Source: Alphaproteobacteria bacterium (GTDB taxonomy: Bacteria; Pseudomonadota; Alphaproteobacteria; Sphingomonadales; Rhodothalassiaceae). From it: a stretch of DNA of 6,496 nt. Where the stretch lies: positions 1-6,496 of the forward strand of contig RFKS01000019.1 in NCBI GenBank assembly GCA_003694205.1, read 5' to 3'. The notes beneath the pieces were generated by a model, which worked only from the letters and a program-made list of their open reading frames with translations, did no database searches and had not been told where the DNA came from. This document shows positions 1 through 6,341 of the stretch, in pieces; position 1 is the first letter of the stretch; each line of letters starts with the position of its first letter. A program made the position numbers and the translations under genes.

Positions 1-645
1 GGACTTGCGGCCGCCAAGGCGCATACGGGGGCGAGCCTGGAGAATGACGCCGCGATCGATCGTTTGTGCGCGGAAGCGGGCATCGTGCGGGTCGCTTCCC
101 TGCGCGAGCTCGAGCTTGCCGCCAAGGCCTTCGGCTTTTTCCCCCGCGGCTTTGGCCGGCGGGCACTGATCCTGTCGAATTCCGGCGGCCCCGGCGTGCT
201 TGCCACCGACCGGGCGACGCTTGTCGGGCTCGATCTCGTCGACCTGCCGCCGGCGATGGCCGAAGAGTTGCGCGGCTTTCTTCCTGGCGAGGCGTCGGTG
301 CGCAATCCGCTCGACCTGCTCGCCGATGCCCGCGAGGATCGCTTCGGGGCGACGCTCGATGCCGCTCTCGCTCATGCCGATGCCTTTGATGTGATCCTGA
401 TGATCCATGTTGTCCCCTTCATGGTCGATGCGGCCCCGGTGATTGACGCGCTTGCTGCGCGGGCCCGCGAAGCGCGTTTGCCGATCCTGCATTCGATGAT
501 GGGAACGCTCGTCGACAAGGCGGCGTGGTTCCGCACGATGGAGGACGCCGGGGTGCCGATGTTCGACAATATCGAGGACATGGCCGTCGCGGCCGGCATT
601 CTCGCGCGCTATGATGCCACGAGGCGAGAAGGAGACAGGGAATGA
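1..645 (+). CDS. NDP-forming acyl-CoA synthetase (acetate-CoA ligase family), C-terminal part, 5' end outside window
   Basis: The reading frame is open from the first base and ends at TGA 643-645, giving 214 visible residues; the start lies outside the window. Seen: an A-H-T-G-A segment at visible residues 7-11, then SNSGGPGVLATD, then SVRNPLDLLADA, then a second Rossmann-like stretch (DAFDVILMIHVVPF, LPILHSMMGT) and a C-terminal GVPMFDNIEDMAVAAGILARY. This order matches the succinyl-CoA-synthetase-alpha-like flavodoxin domains of ADP-forming acetyl/acyl-CoA synthetases, which make an acyl-CoA from acid, CoA and ATP through a phosphohistidine. The His in AHTGA (codon 22-24) is, by family knowledge, the likely phosphorylated residue. 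No ATP-grasp domain follows, so it must be N-terminal in the same protein or encoded elsewhere. The acyl substrate cannot be told from the sequence. The gene overlaps maiA by 4 nt and is probably co-transcribed with it. Confidence 0.88.
   Translation, partial: GLAAAKAHTGASLENDAAIDRLCAEAGIVRVASLRELELAAKAFGFFPRGFGRRALILSNSGGPGVLATDRATLVGLDLVDLPPAMAEELRGFLPGEASVRNPLDLLADAREDRFGATLDAALAHADAFDVILMIHVVPFMVDAAPVIDALAARAREARLPILHSMMGTLVDKAAWFRTMEDAGVPMFDNIEDMAVAAGILARYDATRREGDRE
628..634 (+). promoter_or_regulatory. Ribosome binding site of the maiA-like gene
   Basis: GAAGGAG lies 7 nt before the ATG at 642, inside the last codons of the upstream synthetase gene. With the ATGA overlap at 642-645 it fixes the isomerase start and suggests translational coupling. 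Confidence 0.75.
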
Positions 646-1277
646 AGCTCTATACCTATTTCCGCAGCTCTGCGTCCTTTCGCGTGCGCATCGCGCTCAA
701 GCTCAAAGGCATCCCCTATGAGCCGGCTTTTGTTCATCTTCCGAAGGGCGAACAGAGGGCGGAGCAATATCGTGGCAAGAATCCGCAAGGTCTGGTACCC
801 GCACTCGAGGATGGTGACGCCGTGCTCACGCAATCACTCGCCATCATCGAATATCTCGACGAGACTCATCCCGAGCCGCCGTTCCTGCCGGCCGATCCGG
901 TCGGCCGCGCCCGCGTGCGGGCGATGGCGATGGTGGTGGCCTGCGACATCCACCCGCTCAACAATCTGCAGGTGCTGAAATACCTCAAGGACCCGCTGGG
1001 CCATGACCAGGACGACATCGACCGCTGGTACCGTCACTGGGTGAGCCGCGGCTTCGAAGGACTCGAGGAGCTGGTACGCCGTCATGGCAGCGAGAAATAC
1101 TGTTTCGCTGACCGGCTGAGCCTTGCCGATATCTGCCTCGTGCCGCAGATGTGGAATGCGCGACGTTTCAAGACCGACCTCACGCCCTTCCCCAATCTGG
1201 TGCGCATCGACGCCCATCTGAGTGCGCTTCCCGCCTTTGCCGAGGCGGCTCCGCCGGCGCAGCCCGACGCCTTCTGA
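642..1277 (+). CDS. maiA: Maleylacetoacetate isomerase / zeta-class glutathione S-transferase
   Basis: A complete 211-residue protein, the usual length for the family. The N-terminal thioredoxin-like GST domain has the zeta signature YFRSSASFRVRIAL (residues 6-19), where S9/S10 are the expected catalytic serine region. It also has NPQGLVPAL (47-55, with the cis-proline P53) and TQS (63-65), which binds the gamma-glutamyl part of glutathione. The all-helical C-terminal domain has DIHPLNNLQVL (102-112) and SLADICLVPQ (160-169), both typical of zeta GSTs, and a closing LPAFAEAAPPAQPDA. Family role: glutathione-dependent cis-trans isomerisation of maleylacetoacetate to fumarylacetoacetate in cytosolic tyrosine/homogentisate breakdown; close relatives act on maleylpyruvate. 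The usual neighbours (homogentisate dioxygenase, fumarylacetoacetase) are not in the window. The ATG overlaps the synthetase stop and is preceded by GAAGGAG. The SSCS motif of eukaryotic enzymes reads SSAS here, a change also common in bacterial homologues. A maleylpyruvate isomerase role is the main alternative. Confidence 0.9.
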   Translation: MKLYTYFRSSASFRVRIALKLKGIPYEPAFVHLPKGEQRAEQYRGKNPQGLVPALEDGDAVLTQSLAIIEYLDETHPEPPFLPADPVGRARVRAMAMVVACDIHPLNNLQVLKYLKDPLGHDQDDIDRWYRHWVSRGFEGLEELVRRHGSEKYCFADRLSLADICLVPQMWNARRFKTDLTPFPNLVRIDAHLSALPAFAEAAPPAQPDAF

Positions 1278-1292
1278 GAGTATCGGAAGAGA

Positions 1293-1323
1293 CCGGGGCG
1301 CGCCGATCGTCTTGCGGCCCCGG
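1293..1323. terminator. GC-rich hairpin between convergent genes, possible bidirectional terminator
   Basis: CCGGGGC (1293-1299) pairs perfectly with GCCCCGG (1317-1323). Skipping G1300 adds three inner pairs (CGC 1301-1303 with GCG 1314-1316). It fills most of the 52-nt gap between the converging stops at 1277 and 1330. No T-run follows on the + strand, and only a pyrimidine-rich stretch follows on the - strand, so intrinsic termination would be weak. The call rests on position and stem only. Confidence 0.35.
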
Positions 1324-1329
1324 CGACGC

Positions 1330-1965
1330 TCAGCCCTGCGCGCCGGCGGGTGCTGTCGCAAGGCGGTGCGCGACCCAGTCGGCGAGCGATGCCGCGAGAG
1401 TCTCCATGGCGGTGCCCATTGCCTCGACGATCGCGTCCGCGCTTCTGCCCCGTGTCTCCTGCGAGGCTGTGAAGATGCGGTCCGCGACGATTTCCGACGA
1501 GGTGGCACGCTGCAGGGTGGCGGCGAGCACGACGCGTGCCTCGCCGGATGCGCCTTCGGGCGACATGTCGGTTTCAAAAACGCGAAGATCGAGCCTCAGC
1601 CGGTAGGCGACGGGAAGATCTGCGTCGAGTGCGCTGGCGGCGGCGATGCCGTCGCGAGCGTCAAGCACATCTGTGAAATAGCGGGCGGCGAGCAGCGGAA
1701 CACGGTCCTCCCAGCGCGCACCGGCAAGATACTCGATCCGGATCGGGCTCGTCCGGATGGCGATGCGATCGCTGTCGAGCGCACCGGCGACATTGGGCGC
1801 TTCGACGAGCACGCGCAGGGCCGTCGTCCGGTCCTCGGTGGCGGGCGCCACCGCGGGCAGGGTATAGAGCGCGGGCGCCGGTCCGCCGGGTCCGAGATCA
1901 ACCAGGCCACCGCATGCGGCGAGCAGCAGGACGGGCAATAGGCGAAGCGACTGGCGCGGGCTCAT
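1330..1965 (-). CDS. ABC-type transport auxiliary lipoprotein (PF03886 / PqiC-like)
   Basis: A 211-residue protein. Seen: a short basic N-terminus, a hydrophobic stretch LLPVLLLAAC (9-18) with lipobox LAAC and lipidated cysteine C18, then a proline/glycine-rich linker and YTLP (34-37). Next come strands of the type LRVLVEAPNVAG, LDSDRIAIRTSP, IRIEYLAGARWEDRVP (75-90), a YRLRLDLRVFETD strand (121-133) and a C-terminal amphipathic helix. This pattern (YTL, then a D-R-I-A segment, then I-x-Y-x-x-x-x-W) is that of the PF03886 lipoproteins that accompany MCE transporters. G19 after the cysteine, with no Asp, favours outer-membrane sorting under the enterobacterial rule. The start overlaps the MCE gene stop (ATGA, 1962-1965) with GAGGAG at 1971-1976, 5 nt upstream. 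Inferred role: outer-membrane partner of the MCE ring. It is the last gene of the operon and converges on maiA. Confidence 0.85.
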   Translation of the reverse strand: MSPRQSLRLLPVLLLAACGGLVDLGPGGPAPALYTLPAVAPATEDRTTALRVLVEAPNVAGALDSDRIAIRTSPIRIEYLAGARWEDRVPLLAARYFTDVLDARDGIAAASALDADLPVAYRLRLDLRVFETDMSPEGASGEARVVLAATLQRATSSEIVADRIFTASQETRGRSADAIVEAMGTAMETLAASLADWVAHRLATAPAGAQG

Positions 1966-2912
1966 TTCCGCTCCTCGGGCTTGTATTCGGGAACCTTGGT
2001 GCCAAAGAGAATTTGCTCGGGGTGATCCGCGATCGTGTCGAGCACGCGATTGAGGCGCACGGACAGCCGGCGCAGGTCGGCGACGAGGCGCGTCGTCTCT
2101 GGAAGGGCGGTGTTGACGAACCGCGAGACGCCCTCGCGGTTGTCCGCAACGAGACCGTCGAGCTCGTCCGCCACCGCCTTGATGGCCGCCGCCGTCTCGG
2201 CGGTCTTGCGGAAGGCCTCGCGCACATCCTCGTCCATCACCGAGCGGGTCGTGTCCGCGGTGGCGGTGAAGGATTGCGCCATGGTCCGGAAGTCGCCGAT
2301 TGCCTGATCGAGCTGCGCGAGCAGGCGGGCGAGCTCGGCGTCCCGCCTGTTGAGGTCGGCCGACAGGGTTTCGACATTGGCGAGGATGGCAGCGATGCGG
2401 TCGCGATTCTCCGCATTCAGAAGCTGTTTCAGATTGTTGACCGCAAGGATGGCCTCATTGATCAGATTGGGGGCTTCCTCGAAAACCTGCTGGATCGGCG
2501 ATTGCTCCGACGGAATGATCCGTTGCCCCGTATCGGGGTCGGGCGTGATTTCCTTCTCGCCCTGGCCGCCGGAAATCTGCACGAAGGCAATGCCGGTGAA
2601 TCCCTGCAGCTCGAGCCGCGCCACGCTGCCCTCGAGAATTGGCACCTCGGATTCGATCCTGACGTCGACGAGGACCTTCGAGGGGTCCTCGCGCGGGATC
2701 GAGATGTCTTGCACGGTGCCCACCGGAACCCCGTTGAGCCGGACCGCGCTGCCCTTGTTGAGGCCGGCGACCGAGCCCTCGAAATAGATGCTGTAATCGG
2801 TGAACTTCTGGTCGACATCGACCTTCGCGAGCCAGATCACGAACGCGAACAGGCCGCCGATGAGGATCAGCATGAAGGTGCCGATGAGGAGATGATGGGC
2901 GCGGGTCTCCAT
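1962..2912 (-). CDS. mlaD: MCE-domain protein, MlaD-like substrate-binding subunit of lipid ABC transporter
   Basis: A 316-residue protein from ATG 2912. One N-terminal membrane helix (about 8-29, LLIGTFMLILIGGLFAFVIW) is followed by a single MCE domain (about 38-118): YSIYFEGSVAGLNKGSAVRLNG, VPVGTVQDISI, LVDVRIESEVPI, LQGFTGIAFVQISGG. Then comes a long helical, coiled-coil-prone segment (about 140-295) and a conserved-looking tail HPEQILFGTKVPEY (297-310). MCE proteins form hexameric periplasmic rings anchored in the inner membrane that pass lipids between membranes; the long helices probably extend this tunnel. At 316 residues it is much longer than E. coli MlaD (about 180), so it is closer to the MCE proteins that work with PF03886 lipoproteins. 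The frame stays open upstream to 3038, but that part runs into the ATPase gene and has no family resemblance. The ATG at 2912 sits just before the membrane helix. An AAGGA lies about 13 nt upstream, a rather distant ribosome site. The stop overlaps the lipoprotein start. Confidence 0.92.
   Translation of the reverse strand: METRAHHLLIGTFMLILIGGLFAFVIWLAKVDVDQKFTDYSIYFEGSVAGLNKGSAVRLNGVPVGTVQDISIPREDPSKVLVDVRIESEVPILEGSVARLELQGFTGIAFVQISGGQGEKEITPDPDTGQRIIPSEQSPIQQVFEEAPNLINEAILAVNNLKQLLNAENRDRIAAILANVETLSADLNRRDAELARLLAQLDQAIGDFRTMAQSFTATADTTRSVMDEDVREAFRKTAETAAAIKAVADELDGLVADNREGVSRFVNTALPETTRLVADLRRLSVRLNRVLDTIADHPEQILFGTKVPEYKPEERK
1971..1976 (-). promoter_or_regulatory. Ribosome binding site of the auxiliary lipoprotein gene
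   Basis: On the - strand GAGGAG stands 5 nt before the ATG at 1965. It is embedded in the last codons (Glu-Glu) of the upstream MCE gene, whose TGA overlaps the start, which is consistent with coupled translation. Confidence 0.7.
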
Positions 2913-2932
2913 GCGCGGAATGCCGTCCTTTC

Positions 2933-3754
2933 CTAGCCTTCGCGCCTGCCGTTCTGGCCGGCCTGCGCCGTGCGGGCCGCCAGCGCAGCGCGCGAGCGCG
3001 GGCCGCGGAAGTATTCCTTCACCCACGGGTGATCGCAATGCAAGAGTTCGTCGATGGTGCCCGTCGTCACGATCTTGCGGTCGGCGAGCACCGCGATGCG
3101 GTCGCAGACGGTGAAAAGGCTGTCGAGATCGTGAGTGACAAGAAAGACCGTCAGTCCGAGCGTGTCGCGAAGCCCCATGATCAGTTGATCGAAGGCCGCC
3201 GCCGAGATCGGATCGAGCCCCGCCGTCGGCTCATCGAGAAAGACAAGCGGCGGATCGAGCGCGAGTGCGCGCGCAAGTCCGGCCCGCCGCTTCATGCCAC
3301 CCGACAGCGCGGCGGGATATTTCGGCGCCGCATCGGCATCGAGCCCGACCATGGCGATCTTGTAGGCGGCGATCTCGTCCATCAGCTCCTGGGAGAGGGA
3401 GAAATATTCGCGCAGCGGCACCTGCACGTTCTGGGCGACGGTGAGCGAGGAGAAGAGGGCGCCTTCCTGGAACAGCACGCCCCAGCTCCGTCGCGCCGCC
3501 TTGGCCTCGGCATCCGACAGCTGCGCCTGGTCGCGACCGAAAATCTCGATCCGTCCCGCCGCCGGGCGGTTGAGTCCGATGATGCTCTTGAGCAGCACCG
3601 ACTTGCCGCTGCCCGAGCCGCCGACGACACCGAGAATCTCGCCCGCATGGAGATCGAGATCGAGGCCGTCATGCACCGTCTGCGCGCCGAAGCGGTTGAC
3701 GAGGCCGCGCACGCGGATGACGGCCTCCCCGGACTGCCTGTCTCCCTTGCCCAT
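2933..3754 (-). CDS. mlaF: MlaF-like ABC transporter ATP-binding protein
   Basis: A 273-residue ABC ATPase with all core motifs visible: Walker A GGSGSGKS (45-52), Q-loop LFQEGALFSSLTV (94-106, Q96), signature LSGGMKRRAGLARAL (150-164), Walker B plus D-loop VFLDEPTAGLDP (171-182, catalytic E175) and H-loop THD (H208). The Q-loop form FQ-x-G-A-L-F-x-S-L-T-V and the signature S-G-G-M-K-R-R are typical of MlaF/Mkl-type ATPases. The C-terminal extension after HPWVKEYF (242-249) is Ala/Arg-rich. It powers the permease encoded just upstream. The start ATG 3754 lies 2 nt after the permease TAG with no clear Shine-Dalgarno, so translation probably re-initiates. The frame is open further upstream, but that part is the permease in another frame. 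A GTG 14 codons inside would cut the first beta strand (IRVRGL), so it is less likely. The stop TAG lies 20 nt before the MCE start. Confidence 0.94.
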   Translation of the reverse strand: MGKGDRQSGEAVIRVRGLVNRFGAQTVHDGLDLDLHAGEILGVVGGSGSGKSVLLKSIIGLNRPAAGRIEIFGRDQAQLSDAEAKAARRSWGVLFQEGALFSSLTVAQNVQVPLREYFSLSQELMDEIAAYKIAMVGLDADAAPKYPAALSGGMKRRAGLARALALDPPLVFLDEPTAGLDPISAAAFDQLIMGLRDTLGLTVFLVTHDLDSLFTVCDRIAVLADRKIVTTGTIDELLHCDHPWVKEYFRGPRSRAALAARTAQAGQNGRREG

Positions 3755-3756
3755 CG

Positions 3757-4914
3757 CTACCAGCCGATCGTCGTGAAGAAAACGGCAAAGAAGGCGTCGA
3801 GCACGATGACCAGAAAGATCGACTCGACCACCGCCGCGGTCGTGTTGCGGCCGAGCGATTCCGCCGTGCCTTCGACCGTCATCCCCTGGAAACAACCGCT
3901 GATCGCGATGACGCCGGCAAAGAAGAGCGACTTGATGAGGCCGATATAGAGCTCGCGGAGGAGGGACATCTCGGCCAGGCGGTTGATGAACTGGTCGACC
4001 GTGAGGCCAAGCTGCAGCCAGGCCATGATGGCGCCGCCGAGGAGCCCCATGATGTCGGAGAAGAAGGTGAGGAGCGGCAGCACCAGCACCATCGCGACGA
4101 GGCGCGGCAGGACCAGCACGTCGATCGGGTTGATGCCGAGCGTCTTCAGCGCATCGACCTCTTCCCGCATCACCATCGAGCCGATCTCGGCGGCGAAGGC
4201 ACTGCCGGAGCGGCCGGCGAGAATGATCGCGGCGAGGAAGCCACCGAGCTCGCGCAGAAAGCCGAAGCTGACGAGATCGGTGACCAGGATCTCGGCGCCG
4301 AACTTCCTGAGCTGCACGGCGCCCTGGTTGACCACCACGGCGCCGATGAGGAAGGAGAGCAGTCCGACGATCGGGATGGCGCGGAAGCCCACCACCTCGA
4401 TCTGGTGGACAAGCGGCGTCAGCCGGATGCGCGAGGGGTGGAGAATCGATCGCCCGATGCGCAGGAAGACATTGCCGAGGAAGGCGAGAAGTGCCCCGAA
4501 ATCGGTAACGATGCGCACCGTCGCGACGCCGATGTCCTCGATCAGGGTGAGGAGGATGTGCTCCTCCGGCGGCTCGATGGCGCACGCCGAATCGCTTGCC
4601 CGAACCTGCTCGACGATGCGCCGCTGGGTGTCGGTGCGATAATGATAGTCGACGGCGATGTCCGCCGCTGCGAGCGCCCGCTCGATGCGGTAGAGAAGCC
4701 AGGCACCGACCGTGTCGAGGCGCCGCAGCCCCGCAAGGTCGATCTCGGCACGGGTCTGGGTCAACGGCCGGACCGCCCCCGCCAGCCTCTCGAGCCGGTC
4801 GGCACTGTCGATCACCCAGTCGCCGCGGGCGAGAAGACGCAGTCTTGCCCCCGCAGCGTCGATCTCGAGCCGCGGCTCCTCGGGCCGCTCACCGGTCATC
4901 GCGCGCGTCGCCAC
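3757..4914 (-). CDS. mlaE: MlaE-family lipid ABC transporter permease with N-terminal STAS (MlaB-like) domain
   Basis: A 385-residue fusion. Residues about 14-110 form a STAS-like domain: LEIDAAGARLRLLARGDW, then AEIDLAGLRRLDTVGAWLLYRIERAL, with D67-T68-V69-G70 at the STAS loop where MlaB has its conserved Ser/Thr. Residues about 120-385 are the MlaE permease: an amphipathic lead-in (EDIGVATVRIVTDFGALLAFLG), then hydrophobic segments near 178-197, 218-234, 263-300, 325-343 and 360-383. The family signature GRSGSAFAAEIGSMVMREEVDALKTLGI spans 234-261 and is probably the ATPase-coupling region. In E. coli MlaB is a separate protein that regulates the ATPase; here it is covalently tied to the permease, a layout common in alphaproteobacteria. 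The start is taken as GTG 4914 because GGGAGG stands 7 nt upstream; ATG 4899, five codons in, would be 22 nt away from it. It is the first gene of the transporter operon. Confidence 0.93.
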   Translation of the reverse strand: MATRAMTGERPEEPRLEIDAAGARLRLLARGDWVIDSADRLERLAGAVRPLTQTRAEIDLAGLRRLDTVGAWLLYRIERALAAADIAVDYHYRTDTQRRIVEQVRASDSACAIEPPEEHILLTLIEDIGVATVRIVTDFGALLAFLGNVFLRIGRSILHPSRIRLTPLVHQIEVVGFRAIPIVGLLSFLIGAVVVNQGAVQLRKFGAEILVTDLVSFGFLRELGGFLAAIILAGRSGSAFAAEIGSMVMREEVDALKTLGINPIDVLVLPRLVAMVLVLPLLTFFSDIMGLLGGAIMAWLQLGLTVDQFINRLAEMSLLRELYIGLIKSLFFAGVIAISGCFQGMTVEGTAESLGRNTTAAVVESIFLVIVLDAFFAVFFTTIGW

Positions 4915-4921
4915 CTCGCCG

Positions 4922-4927
4922 CCTCCC
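4922..4927 (-). promoter_or_regulatory. Ribosome binding site deciding a GTG start for the permease gene
   Basis: The - strand reads GGGAGG, a 7-nt spacer, then GTG at 4914-4912. This spacing supports GTG over the in-frame ATG at 4899. The site overlaps the end of the hairpin at 4926-4969 by two bases. Confidence 0.65.
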
Positions 4928-4969
4928 GCCTCAGTGCTGCTGCGTTGCTGCAGGCCGGTCCTGAGGCGG
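4926..4969 (-). promoter_or_regulatory. 9-bp leader hairpin abutting the permease ribosome binding site
   Basis: On the - strand CCGCCTCAG (4969-4961) pairs perfectly over 9 bp with CTGAGGCGG (4934-4926), with a 26-nt loop that has weak internal CTGC/GCAG pairing. The 3' arm runs directly into a second copy of GAGGCGG that contains the Shine-Dalgarno bases. The 5' arm could therefore pair with either copy, leaving the ribosome site open or covered. No U-run follows, so it is not a typical terminator. The structure is seen in the sequence; regulation is inference. Confidence 0.4.
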
Positions 4970-4971
4970 CA

Positions 4972-4999
4972 AGTGTAGCGCCTCTTGCCGCGGCCGCAA
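4972..4999 (-). promoter_or_regulatory. Weak sigma70-like promoter candidate for the lipid-transport operon
   Basis: The - strand reads TTGCGG (4999-4994), a 16-nt spacer, then TACACT (4977-4972). TTG and TAnnnT are kept, but the match is partial. A start about 7 nt downstream of the -10 would fall inside the 5' arm of the hairpin, so promoter and hairpin may not both be used on one transcript. Read-through from the dehydrogenase gene is equally possible. Confidence 0.25.
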
Positions 5000-5004
5000 T
5001 GGGC

Positions 5005-6222
<1,218 letters not shown>

Positions 6223-6227
6223 GGCGC

Positions 6228-6233
6228 ATCCTC
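6228..6233 (-). promoter_or_regulatory. Ribosome binding site of the acyl-CoA dehydrogenase gene
   Basis: GAGGAT on the - strand leaves a short spacer (GCGCC) before the ATG at 6222 and supports that start. The ATG formed by the end of this site at 6229-6227 is out of frame with the dehydrogenase. Confidence 0.65.
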
Positions 6234-6235
6234 GA

Positions 6236-6251
6236 CAGGGGGGCAGGGGGG
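6236..6251 (+). repeat. Tandem 8-mer CAGGGGGG x2 in the dehydrogenase leader
   Basis: CAGGGGGG at 6236-6243 is repeated directly at 6244-6251. In the dehydrogenase mRNA leader (- strand) this is a C-rich tract just upstream of the GAGGAT ribosome site. It may be simple slippage; a role in leader folding is speculation. Confidence 0.6.
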
Positions 6252-6317
6252 CGGCACCGAGTATCGGCCCCTCGTCGCGGGAAATCCACCGTCACAATGG
6301 GGAGCGATCAGGCGGCG

Positions 6318-6327
6318 TCCAATTGGA
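6318..6327. promoter_or_regulatory. 10-bp perfect palindrome TCCAATTGGA, possible operator
   Basis: TCCAATTGGA is a perfect dyad about 95 bp upstream of the dehydrogenase start, at the edge of an AT-richer stretch where its promoter would be expected. No convincing -35/-10 pair was found nearby, and a palindrome of this size can occur by chance. Confidence 0.2.
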
Positions 6328-6341
6328 AATAAACCTTCCTT

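Noticed and set aside
834..1577. - strand frame of 247 codons spanning maiA and the lipoprotein 3' end
   Set aside because: Pro/Arg/Ser-rich translation typical of a shadow frame; maiA on the + strand is well supported.
1222..1941. + strand frame of 239 codons overlapping the end of maiA and antisense to the lipoprotein
   Set aside because: Starts inside maiA, has no domain features, and is explained by codon bias of the lipoprotein gene.
1914..2936. A 340-codon + strand open frame antisense to the MCE gene
   Set aside because: No family resemblance, low-complexity composition, and the opposite strand encodes a clear MlaD-like protein.
2913..3038. N-terminal extension of the MCE protein to an upstream ATG at 3038
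   Set aside because: It would overlap the end of the ATPase gene by over 100 nt and adds an Arg/Gly/Pro-rich stretch before a membrane helix that begins properly after ATG 2912.
3755..4585. Upstream extension of the ATPase frame through most of the permease gene
   Set aside because: The translation before residue MGKGD is Arg/Pro/His-rich nonsense lying within the well-supported permease coding region in another frame.
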